The notes under the pieces: model-generated
What the model was told of the DNA's origin: nothing
Seen by the model: only the letters and a program-made list of their open reading frames with translations
Database searches by the model: none
Origin: Closterium sp. Naga37s-1
Lineage: Eukaryota; Streptophyta; Zygnematophyceae; Desmidiales; Closteriaceae
NCBI GenBank assembly: GCA_947471745.1
Contig: CANJKZ010000011.1
Coordinates: 992,001-1,056,000, forward strand
Length of the DNA: 64,000 nucleotides
Direction of reading: 5' to 3'
In this document: positions 20,346 through 30,311 of the stretch, one piece after another
Layout: each line of letters starts with the position of its first letter
Numbering within the stretch: position 1 is the first letter of the stretch
Position numbers and translations under genes: made by a program

Positions 20346-22421
20346 TCAAGCAGTGAGCAAGTGAGGCAAAGTAGGCACAAGGCCTAAAACAGTACAGAAA
20401 CGCTTATGATCACCAGGCGGAAGTGCCTTGGTGAATATATCAGCAGTGTTGGCCCTAGTGGCCACATAAGCAAGACGAAGCTGACCACGCTGCTGCAACT
20501 CTCGAGCAAGGAAGTAACGCAGAGCGATGTGCTTCGTTCTGTGCTCCAGTATGTGCTCGTGACACAAGGCAATCATGGCCTCGTTGTCTACGTACAGAAC
20601 TGGAGGAGAACGAGGCCGCTCTCCCAAGTCGGACAGCAGATAGGTGAGCCAGCGTAACTCCTATGCAGCCATGGCTCCTGCATAGATCTCAGCCTCACAA
20701 CTGGAACTGAGAACAGAAGACGAGCGGGTAGACCGTAAAGAAACAAAGCCGGAGCCAAGGCTGAAAGTGTAACCCTGTGACGACCGCTGCATAGCCAAGT
20801 CGTCAACCCAAGAAGCATCTGTGTGGCCACTGAGGACAAATGGACCCCGTCCTCCAAGCACGAGCCCCATGCCCGAAGTACTTCACAAGCAGCGCAACAC
20901 CCTCTTAGCGGCCTCCTAGCGCTCTGGTCGGTGTCTCCCGGGCGCAACGTAGCGTGCCAGGATGCTAAGAGGGTAGGCAAGGTCAGGTCGAGTGCAGGTC
21001 ATCAGGTACATGAGGAAGCTCACGAGCTCTGGATACGGGCCAATCGGCTCTACGGACTCGTCCGAAGGTGGAGCTGCGAGCAAGTGACCGATAGGCAGAG
21101 GAGTGGATTGTGGCGAGGAGTACCGGAAGCCGAAGCGCTGAAGGACCTGGTGCACCATGTGTGACTGAGTCAGGGTGATGGTGCACCGAGCTCTGTCCCG
21201 GGTGATCTGCAAGCCAAGATAGCTGCGCAGCTCACCCAGGTCAGTGCAGGTGTGTCTCTTCTGCATCTCCGACTTCACAAGGGCGAGTGCCTCAGTGTGA
21301 GCAGTGGCAAAGACCAAGTCGTCGACATACACGAGGACGTAGAACGGCGGCAGCGAAGTGTCAGTGCGTAGAAACAACGACGGGTCCGCAGTAGAAGGAG
21401 CAAACCCAAGAGCCGCAAGTGTCGTCCTCAGTGTGTTGTGCCACTCGCGAGGCGCCTGGCGGAGTCCGTAGACTGGCCGCCGGAGGCTCCACTTGGTACC
21501 TGCAGGAAACGACCCAGTGAAGCCAGGTGGGCGGCGCAGCCAGATCTCCTAGTGCAGGCTGCCCTGTAAGAAAGCTGTGTTGAAGTCAAGAGAGTGAAGC
21601 TCGTAGTCACGCTGAGTGGCGACATGCAGCATTACCCAAAGAGTAGTCATCTTCGGGGTAGGGGAGAAGGTCTGGAAGAAGTCAACTCGCTGTCGCTGAC
21701 TGAAGCCTCGTGCAATGTAACGAGCCTTGAATGCAGGCGGAGAACCCAGCGGCCGCTTCACCCTGAAAATCCACATGCTATCGACTATGTTCGCCCCAGG
21801 AGGGGGATCTTCGTTGACGTAAGTGACTGTGGACTTCCAGGATGCCATCTCTGTGTCCATGGCTGTCTGCCACTGAGAGGAGTAGGGACCCATAATCACC
21901 TCTGCGTAAGAGCGCGGGGTCGGGATGTCTGGTGCATCCGGGTCTCCCTTAGGTGAAATCAGCATGGACACGAGATGAGGTACAACAGATGCAAAACACT
22001 CAAAGTCCTCCTGCTTGTCCTCAAGGACGTCCGTTCCAAGAGCACACTCACCCCCGACGGACGGAGGACAGTCAGACTCAGACTCAGCAACAAGACTAGT
22101 GGCGTAGTCGAGACGACAGGCGGCAGCAAAGCCAACAAGCTCAACAACTAGGGCAGACGCAGCAGCAGACTCAAACAAAAGGTCAGTGACAACAGTAGCT
22201 AGAAGATGAGGGACAGTAGGGCTGGCAGCACGAACGAAGTCAGACTCTCGGTGCGGACCGTCAGCAAGAGAGGACGCAAGAGGGGATGACACGGGGACAC
22301 GCTGTGGAACAGAGAAAGGACGAAGTGTCATATGGTGCATGATGGGGACAGGAGGAGGACGCTGACGAGGAACACGACGACCAGTGCGAACAGCGCGAAC
22401 AAACGAGGCTGGACAAGGCAC
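20346..22421 (-). pseudogene. Element G RT and RNase H, fragmented
   Basis: RT N-terminus and palm in 21549-22421 (GANIVDSMWIFRVKRPLGSP, FFQTFSPTPKMTTL, DYELHSLDFNTAFLQGSLH), then 20916-21377 with FYVLVYVDDLVFATAHTEAL (the catalytic YVDD is present) and YLGLQITRDRARCTITL. RNase H follows in 20346-20870 (HTDASWVDDLAMQ, SSSCEAEIYAGAMAA, LYVDNEAMIALC). Stops and frame changes at about 21545, 20915 and 20660 separate the pieces. It once encoded a complete copia RT. Confidence 0.85.
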
Positions 22422-24294
22422 AGGCTCACGACGCTCTGTAAGGCTTCCGGTCTGCTCAGTGTAAGGAGAAGGAGCAGGCAGTGGGGAGGCTGGCTGTAAC
22501 GGTGGCTGTGACTGGTCAGGCGGTGGACACAGTAAGGGAGGAGTAAGGCCAGTAGAAGAAGAGAGGCCAAGAACATACTAAAGCAGGGGAACAAAATATG
22601 GTCGCGGTCGTCAAGTGTCTCTAGAACCAGCACCAACAGCACCAGCACCCCCAAGGCCAGCGCCTCGAGCTCTGGTATCTCCAGCTGCAACGCCTGCAGC
22701 GCCACCAACTCCAGCAGCTCCTGTACCTCCAGTACGAGCACCTCCGGGACCAGCGGCTCCAGTACCTACAGCAGCTCCAGCTCCAGTACCTCTAGCAGCA
22801 CCAGCTCCAGTGCCTCCAGCTCCAACTCCTGCAGCACCACCAGCTCCAGCAGCTCCAGTACCTCCAGTACGAGTACCTCCGATACCAATTGCTCCAGTAC
22901 CTCCAGCAGCTCCAGCTCCAGTGCCTCCAGCTCCAACTCCTGCAGCACCTCCAGCTCCAGCAGCTCCAGTACCTCCAGGACCAGGAGCTCCAGAGCCTCC
23001 AGCAGCAGACCCTCCGGCTCCAGCAGCGCCACTCCGAAGGCGGGTGTGCCGAGCAAAACACTCGCGCAGCTGCAAAGGAGAGAGAGCCTCCCGCCGCGAC
23101 AAGGCACCCGGAGCACGACCAGTAGACAAAGTACCCCCAGGCTCAGTACGCTCAGGATCAGCACCCCCAGATTCCGCACCCTCAGACTCAGCACCCCAAG
23201 GCTCGGCCCCCTCAGGCTCAGCACCCCCAGGCTCCGCACTCAAAGGCTTTGCACCCCCAGGCCCCACACCCCCAGGCTCAGCACCCCCAGACCCCGCACC
23301 CTCAGGCTCAGCACCCCCAGGACCCACACGCGCAGGCTCAGCACCCCCAGACGCAGCACCTCGAGTAGCACCTGAGTCTACAGCGACCTCAACAGGCACA
23401 GCCCTGGGGAGTGGGTCTACCTGAGACACACCTGAGGGAGCAGGACCCTGAGGGGGGAGGGGGTCTACTGGAGGGGGACCTTGAGCGAGGAAGAGCGGCA
23501 GGGGGGGGAGAGGGGCAGAGCGGTAGGAGAAGAGACGGTAAAAGGGAACCGACACGTCAAGGAATAGCGCGGGCGGAGAGCTTGTCCGCGGACGTATCGC
23601 GAACAAAGGCACGAGAACCCCAGACCCGGAACACCGACGCATCGCAAGCCTTCCCTGTCCAACGCAGTGTAGGCGAGGTCTCCGGCAAGGAGACACGGGG
23701 CCAGAGGTTGAGCTGATGCGCATCGAACCGGACCGCATACGGCCACAGAAAATGGGGAGCAGCCGCATGGATCACGGAGGTGCGAGTGACCTCCATGACT
23801 AAGCCAATGCGACGCTCAGCTATCCCGTTTTGCTGAGGGGAGGCCAGAAGTGTGAACGACTGGAGAATGCCCTCCCCACGACAAAAGTCCCGCAAGAGGT
23901 CGGAGAAGAACTCACCACCTCTGTCAGAGTGCAGACGCAGGACAGGAAGGTCCTGGTGGAACAGCTCGCGGAGCTGGAGACGGACTGCGCGGATCCAAGG
24001 GATCAAGACATCAGGGACCTCACCCTTGCTGCGCAAGGGGAAGACCGTGGTGTAACGCGTGTAGTCGTCAACAACCAGCAGAAAGTAGCGCTCGCGGCCC
24101 TGTCCACTAACGCGGGCTGGGCCCCACACGTCCATGTGGAGAGTCTTCAGGGGAGCAGTCGTCGGGGGAAATGAGGAGGAGTGAGGAGCAGCGCGCTGCC
24201 GCCCTTCGACGCAAGGAATGTAGGGCGGGGCAGGCGAGCGCAGGAGAGGAGGCAGAGATCTGGGAAGACCAGAAACAAGGAGGCGGGAGTGCAT
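22422..24294 (-). pseudogene. Element G integrase and Gly-rich linker
   Basis: Integrase at 23557-24294: CVEGRQRAAPHSSSFPP, LHMDVWGPARVSGQGRERYF, LRLHSDRGGEFFSDLLRDF and SPQQNGIAERRIGLVMEVTR, so all three catalytic acids are there. A deletion at about 23556 joins AFVRDTSADKLSARAIP to a shifted frame (PFYRLFSYRSAPL). The linker (22611-23500) is Gly/Ala/Glu repeats encoded by ccccaggctcagcac and ctccagtacctccag motifs. Confidence 0.82.
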
Positions 24295-26202
24295 GCCACG
24301 AAGGCGTGGCAGGGAGGGGTGACACGAGCAAGGACGAGTTTGGTGCGATAGGAGGCGACACGAGCAAGGACGCTACCGGACCTGATGCGAACACTTGGGC
24401 AGACGCAGCTACTTGAGGAGGCTCGGTAGCTAGGGTGTACAGACTCGACCCACGCCAATGGGTGAACGTGGCGAGGTGACGGCCCGTCCGTGTACACGTG
24501 CAGATCGACACACGCTGACCCCCTGGAGTGGTGGTAGTGACCATCGCATCCTGGAGGGCAGCGGTGCTCACCAAGTTCGTAGAGAACGAGGGGAGGTGAA
24601 GACCTGACAGTGAGCCGGACGGAACTGCCGGACTCGGGAGAATAGTGGAGGAACGGGCAAGAATTGGGCCTCCTGAGGGGTCAGCCAGTGTGACCGGTAC
24701 AGGTGCAGAGAGAGGAGTGAGGGTGGTGCTGTCGCGAAAGAAACAACGGGAAGCACTTGAGTCAAGCGTAAAGGTGTGCAAGGCCTCAACAGGCGCAGTA
24801 CCAGAGAGAGCAGACTCACTAGCACCTAGAGCAGCAGCCTCTATACCTGGGTCAGGCGGCACACACCGGTAACAGTCACCCTCAGCACTAACAGACAAGG
24901 CATACATAGCAGCAAGGATAGCATCATAGTCAAGATCAAACATAGCAACTCCCGACCTAAGTAGCTCTGCCCAGCTGGGGCGCTCGGCCTCGTCACCAAA
25001 CTCTGCGCGCCAAGCGTCGTCTAGGCGAGAGAAGCAGCGGTGCTGAGTGTGAGGCTTCTCACATGTCTGACCAGCACGGTTACCCATGCGAATAACATAC
25101 GGGCAGCTAACACTACCCCCAGACGCCCCACGCTAAGAAAAGCACTCACGAAGCTGTTGGGACGAAAGGGTCACACTCCGACGCTGCTGCTGCTGCCGCT
25201 GGCCACCGCCAGAACCTTCCCTCTGAACAGCTCCACCCTGACTGCCACCACTCCCACTGCCGCTACTACCACCACTCCCACCGCTGCCACCACTGCCGCC
25301 ACCAAAGCCCCCACTCCCGCCACCACTCCCACCGCTGCCACCACCTCCACTAACTCCACCACCTCCACTGCTGCCCCCACTACCACCCCTGCTGCCACCT
25401 CCACTACTCCTGCCACCCTTGCCCTTGCTGGTGCGGCGTTTCCCACTAGCAGAAGGAGCCCCGACATCCTTATCACCAAGGACGTCAACAGCAGCAGCAG
25501 AGGCGTAGGAGGGTGCAAGGGGGGAGGGGGAGCACCCCTAAAAGAAGGGCGTGCGAGGAGTGCCACGAGCGGCACCTACAGCGACTACACTAGTCTCGGT
25601 TGCAAGGAGGTGCTTCTTGAGCAGGTCAACAGTGAGGTCTGTGGGGTCAAGGGGAAGAAAGTGGTCCCTGACTGTGCGAAGAGAGTCAGGGAGGCGGGTG
25701 ACTATGAAATAGAGGGTGATGTACATTGGGGGGGGGGGGGGGGTTCCTGTCTAGGAACTCGGCTGGGAGGGCAGAGCGGTTGCGAGCGTTGTAGTGCGAA
25801 GGTGGGTAACGCGGCTCTCTACCGTGGCAAAAGCGGGCTGCTCAGGAAACAGGTAGGGCAGGAGAAGATAGCCTAGAGCAGTAGTGGCAGGGGAGGAGTA
25901 CAGGCGTCTACAGCGTCGTACAATGCTTTAGCAGTCTTGTGTTGTCCGAAGTGAGTGCATTTGGCTAATCGCAGGTGGTTGCGAATGGCTAAGCAAGCAG
26001 CAGCGTCACGGGTAAGCCACTGTGAGCGAGTCGCACTATCAGCTGTGGTGGGAGGGGCGAGAGAGGCTCCTGACATGTGGTCAAACAATGAAACGCTTTC
26101 TCTAGAGTCGCTCAGTAGGTACAGCTGTAAGTCGTCGAGCCACGTGTCGAACTGAATCGGACGGCCCTCATGATCGAACGTGAGGACACGGAGAGAAGCC
26201 AT
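24107..26202 (-). pseudogene. Element G gag and protease, frameshifted
   Basis: Gag starts at ATG 26202 (MASLRVLTFDHEGRPIQFDT) and loses frame near 25900. The middle is at 25538-25726 (MYITLYFIVTRLPDSLRTVR), with a run of about 16 G at 25728-25743 just before it. A Gly-rich part and the Cys/His motif follow (25087 downwards), then FDLDYDAILAAMYALSVSAE, the protease FTLDSSASRCFFRDSTTLTP (DSSA instead of DSGA, an altered active-site loop), and the pre-integrase tail. Multiple lesions make it non-functional. Confidence 0.82.
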
Positions 26203-26697
26203 AGCTGGCAGAGCAGGGTGGCGCACTACCAACAGAGCAGCACGCAGGCAGGGCAGGGCGGCGCACGCCTAGGGTGGCCAGTAGCAGGGCGGGCAGCGCA
26301 AGGAACAGGGCTGGCAGTAGCCAGGCAGTGCACATGCTGCAGAGGAGGCAGCAAGCAGGCCGCAAGGGGCGGCGAGCGGGCTGCAAGTGGCTGTGCGCAG
26401 GCTGCAAGGGCGGCGGACGGGCCGCAAGCAGGCAGCCCGCGGGCTGCAGGGGCCTTGGCGGGCCGCAGGCGGGCGGCGTGCGGGCTGCAGGGGTGGCGGG
26501 CGGGCCGCAAGCAGGCGGCGTGCGGGCTGCAAGGGTGGCGGGTGGGCCGCAAGCAAGCGGCGCGCGGGCTGCAGGGGCGGCGAGAGGGCCGCAAGCGGGC
26601 GGCGCGCGGGCTGCAGGGGCGGCGGGCAGGCCGCAAGTGGGCGGCGCACGGGCTGCAGGGGTGGCGGGCGGGCCGCAAGCGGGCGGCGCGCGGGCTG
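26203..26697 (-). repeat. Element G leader, first piece
   Basis: Tandem repeats of about 30 bp built on gcgggctgcaggggcggcgggcgg, the same repeat as at 41894-42132 and (degenerate) 48300-48400. The break at 26697 (gggctg) and the restart at 41894 (tgcagggg) join to the exact repeat sequence, which shows that 26698-41893 is an insertion. Confidence 0.85.
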
Positions 26698-27286
26698 CAT
26701 CACAAAAACCCTATGCCAAGTTTGGACGAATTTTGATTTCGATTGTCTTTGCGTAAAAAAATCCGGATTCAATTTGGACCGACGGTTGGAGTCATTTGAT
26801 AGAAGCTCCGAGCCACAACTCGCGACAACGTTTGGCTCAGTTCAAGTTCCAATTTGGCACGCGTGGTTTTCCGGATGACAGTCGGGCGCAATCCGTTTTG
26901 TTGCAAATTCGTGACCAAATTATTCAAAACTAAATTCTGTTTCTGTTTATTTTGGATATTGAGGATTTTTTAAATTGCATTTATAATTGCGGTTTACAAC
27001 AACCATTATTCAGCATTCTAGCTACAATCAGTCTTAGCACCAGGTCAAAAAGCCTACGCACTGGCGGGCCTTGAAAGCGCCCGGTGGGCAAGGACGAGAT
27101 CTCCAAGGTCGCCATCGTCGATGAGGAACTTGTTCGGAAAGACGAACGCACCCCTCGCCGGATCGTGGGGGATCCTCCGCTCCACGACAGCTAAGTGGAT
27201 CATCTGTTTGACCTTTTCGCACCACTCCTGGTAGTCTGGCCTGTTCCGTTCCGGCTGGCTACTGATTCGCTTGCGAATACTAAGTC
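26698..27286 (+). mobile_element. Left end of a Plavaka-like transposon (copy N1)
   Basis: Begins CATCACAAAAACCC at the break in the G leader and is closely similar to 29957-30536 over its whole length. The shared segment includes, on the minus strand, the last exon of gene N (here about 27054-27286, SQPERNRPDYQEWCEKVKQM type, ending RPASA stop) and the 3' flank to the inverted end. At about 27287 similarity stops. The right end of the block at 41893 (ending TTTTTTGTGATG) is its inverted partner in the same leader, with TG on both sides. Confidence 0.75.
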
Positions 27287-27660
27287 AGGGTGGAAGAGTG
27301 AAGAGAGGCGAGGCGAGGAGTATTTGATCAAGTGGAGAGACAATTCCCACATTCATTGCACCTGCTACATTTTTTAGGCGCCTCAGAACGTATGAGGACT
27401 TTTGAGGCGCCTCACGAGGCGAGGCGAGGAGTATTTGATCAAGTGGAGAGACAAGTCCCACATCCACTGCACCTGGATTGCTCTTGTAACAAAGTGCCTG
27501 AAAACCCACTTCTCTGTCAGAGCTTGCATGTTTGCACAATCTTTTGTACTTGGTCAAGCGGAGAGACAAGTCGCACATTCGCTGAACCTGGTATGCTCTT
27601 GCTCCTATTGTCGAACCTCCCTCCGACCCCGTTTCTCTCCCTCACTCGCACCCCTTAACA
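27287..27660 (+). pseudogene. Repeated chromodomain-like exon fragments
   Basis: Two close copies (27300-27385 and 27408-27500) encode RGEEYLIKWRD(N/K)SHIHCTW, which matches the chromodomain core of CHD-type remodellers (consensus YLIKWKGxSHxHxTW). A third degenerate copy is at 27553-27590. The rest of a chromodomain protein and any start are absent, so these look like captured and duplicated exon pieces. A cryptic source such as a gypsy chromointegrase was considered, but no integrase lies nearby. Confidence 0.55.
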
Positions 27661-28618
27661 CCCATTCGGAATACTCGCCTTGCTAGCACTGTTTGACTGC
27701 TTGTAGGGAATCTACAATTGAATAGTGTGCTTGTCCCTTTTCCTCCGCTAGTTCTCACACACTCCTTTTTTCTATTTTATACTCCCTTGCTCATCAATGT
27801 ACGTAAACACCACGGTCCTCGTGTGTTTGTAAACCAATCAAATATCCCCACTGCTCCTCTGCTCCACTGCTCCTCTGCTTTTGTGCTCCACTGCTCCACC
27901 TTTAACCCTTCAACACCCTTCAAGATTTTCAGGGTGGCAGCTGCAAAGGTGGAAGCAGCAGCAAAGAGCTCCCCAGGGCTGGGTGAGTCAAAGGGAATGG
28001 GGGCTGGGTGAGTCGAATGGAATGGGGGCTGGACGAGTCGAAGGGAATGGGGGCTGGGTGATTCGAAGGGAATGGGGGCTGGGTGAGTCGAAGGGAATGG
28101 GGGCTGGGTGTGCAACAGTGCGGCAGCCCACAGCTACAGTTTGGCACCCGCACAGTGCCAACCTACCGGCAAGTGGGAGGCTGCAAACTCCCAAACCACG
28201 CAAGGTTGGGACTGGCCAACCTCCCCTCCCAGCATTTTGGCGCCCAACTGAAGACACGCAGCCCAGACCACACCCTCTCGCGAAAATCACGAAACGCAGA
28301 GAAGTCAAGCTCCGACCCCTCGCCGACTTCGCCAACGGTGCCGACGAAATTACAGTCCCGTAACCAAGCTCACCGTCCAATCCCGTACTGCAATAATTCT
28401 CTGAATTTCACGGCAGGTTCATTTCATAGGGTTGGGTTACCATTGAGAAATTCAGAGTGGCGCGACTTGGGAGTGCGACTCAATTTGTGAATGTGTTCTA
28501 TAAAACTGTACTGTCAAATTTGTGAAGTCATAGTGCAAATTCCAGAGAACTCCAAAGAGCACCTCATACCCGTTTCTCAAGCCTACTAAGGTTGTTACCT
28601 CCCTGCCAGCAACGTTTC
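27661..28618 (+). other. Gypsy 5' LTR region (left border unresolved) with 25-bp tandem repeat
   Basis: Non-coding. Contains five copies of a 25-bp unit (ctgggtgagtcgaagggaat plus ggggg) at 27979-28103 and a TATA-like tctataaaac at 28498-28507. It ends caacgtttcac directly before tggtaatcagagcc, a tRNA-Met-type PBS at about 28619-28632. The right part is therefore the 5' LTR of the gypsy element whose gag follows; the left LTR border was not found because the second LTR is absent. Confidence 0.5.
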
Positions 28619-28676
28619 ACTGGTAATCAGAGCCTGATTAGTCACTTCGCACGCTCCTACCATATTCTAGACCCTA

Positions 28677-29541
28677 TGGCTGGGCCGTCTGATCTGACGC
28701 CGGAACTATGGAATGAATTCGTCGCCAATATGCGCCGAGAGATTGAACACAAGGTGCATGACCGGATTCTCGGCGAACTCTAGGAATGTGGACTCCTGGG
28801 CACACAGGTGCCGGCGCCAGCACCTGCTGTGGTTTCTGCACGACCCAAAGCACTTGAACCTGAACCGTTCATCCCTGGAAAACGTCACTTACCGGTGCGA
28901 CGGTGGCTTTTCCAAGTGGAGGAATACCTCTCCCTTTGCCATGTCAACCGGGCGGAGTGGGCTCGGCACGCCGGCATGATGCTGAGGGGTGCAGCAGCTA
29001 CCTGGTGGCAGAGTTGCCACACCATGATAACAACTTGGGAAGAATTTTCTGCATCACTCTTAATGATCTTCGAACCGGTCAACGCCATCGAGCACGCACG
29101 TGACAACCTTTAATTATGCCAACACAGCTCTGTCGTTGAATACATCAATCGCTTCCTCGAGCTCGTGCTTGAGATCCTGGACATCTCTGCTGCAGAACAG
29201 ATGGAAAAATTCAAGAGGGGGCTGAAACCAAAAATCCGCACCGAGGTCGAACTTCATAGAGCCACTACGATTGACGAGATGATCCGTGTCGCCAAGCGTT
29301 TTGAGACCATCAACTTTGCGGCTTACCAGCGATTTCAAGGGCGAACAGGGCAGCACGAAGTGGCTGGACCTACCATCCACACCAACAGTCCTACTCCCAT
29401 GGAGCTCGGTGTAGTGGACCAGCGCACACGTAACCAATCCACGCTTACGTGCTACTCGTGCGGGAAAGTCGGCCACATCAAGCGACATTGCCCGAACCGC
29501 TGCAACTTCGAAAGGACTCCGGGAAACGGACAGCGCCAGTA
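28677..29541 (+). pseudogene. Ty3/gypsy gag
   Basis: Starts MAGPSDLTPELWNEFVANMR at 28677, then frame changes. The retrotransposon gag core is in 28808-29113 (WLFQVEEYLSLCHVNRAEWA, LRGAAATWWQSC) with a TAA at 29111, and continues in the same frame (YINRFLELVLEILDISAAEQ, MEKFKRGLKPKIRTEVEL) to a CCHC knuckle CYSCGKVGHIKRHC and a stop at 29540. The stop at 28781-28783 and the TAA make it non-functional. The PBS upstream gives its direction. Confidence 0.88.
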
Positions 29542-29956
29542 GCAGTGGGGGAGTCCTCTGGTGCATCGCATGCCACGCTTCTCCCAACCCCATTATTCAT
29601 CGGCACCTCTGAACTCTACACCACATCAAACACTCCATACCCCGCTATCATTCTATGGGCAAAAATAAAGGATCGCTACGTTGACATTCTACTCGATACC
29701 AATGCTTCAGCAAATTTCCTTTATTCCTCAATTGTTGCTGAACTATCTCTTCCCGAAGATCCCAACAGCAACCCACAGGACGTGATCATGGCAGACGGTA
29801 CTCGGCGGCGCTGCGGACCTACCCTCCTCCCCATGCACTGCATGTTTGGAAGTCTGGAGGTGATGGCTCCGTTCGAGCAAATGCACCTCGACGGCTACGA
29901 AGGAGTCCTCGGTCGACCGTGGATGTACCAACTTGGACCGCGGATTTATTGGCGTA
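29542..29956 (+). pseudogene. Ty3/gypsy retropepsin, truncated
   Basis: Frame through 29449-29956: VDILLDTNASANFLYSSIV has the protease active-site region with DTN in place of DTG/DSG, so the catalytic glycine is lost. YEGVLGRPWMYQLGPRIYW is the conserved end (consensus ILGMDWL...P.IDW). Directly after IYW the sequence becomes the inverted end of the transposon at 29957. RT, RNase H and integrase are missing. Confidence 0.8.
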
Positions 29957-30311
29957 CATCGCAAAAACCCTATGCCAAGTTTGGAAAATTTTTGATTTCA
30001 ATTGTCTTCGCGTAAAAAAATACGGAATCAATTTGGACCGACGGTTGGAGTCATTTTATAGGAGCTCCGAGACACATCTCGTGACAAGGTTTGGCTCGGT
30101 TCAAGTTCCAATTTGGCACGCGTGCATTTCCGGATGACATTCGGGCGCAATCCGTTTTGGTACAAATTCGTGATCAAATTATTCAAAACCAAATTCTGTT
30201 TTTGTTCATTTTGGAAATTGAGGATTTCAAAATTGCGTTTATTGTTGCGGTTTACAACAACCATTATTCAGCATTCTAGCTACAATCAGTCTTAGCACCA
30301 GGTCAAATAGC

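Noticed and set aside
26170-26878. Ala/Gly/Arg-rich frames on both strands
   Set aside because: They are artefacts of the ~30-bp leader repeat of G.
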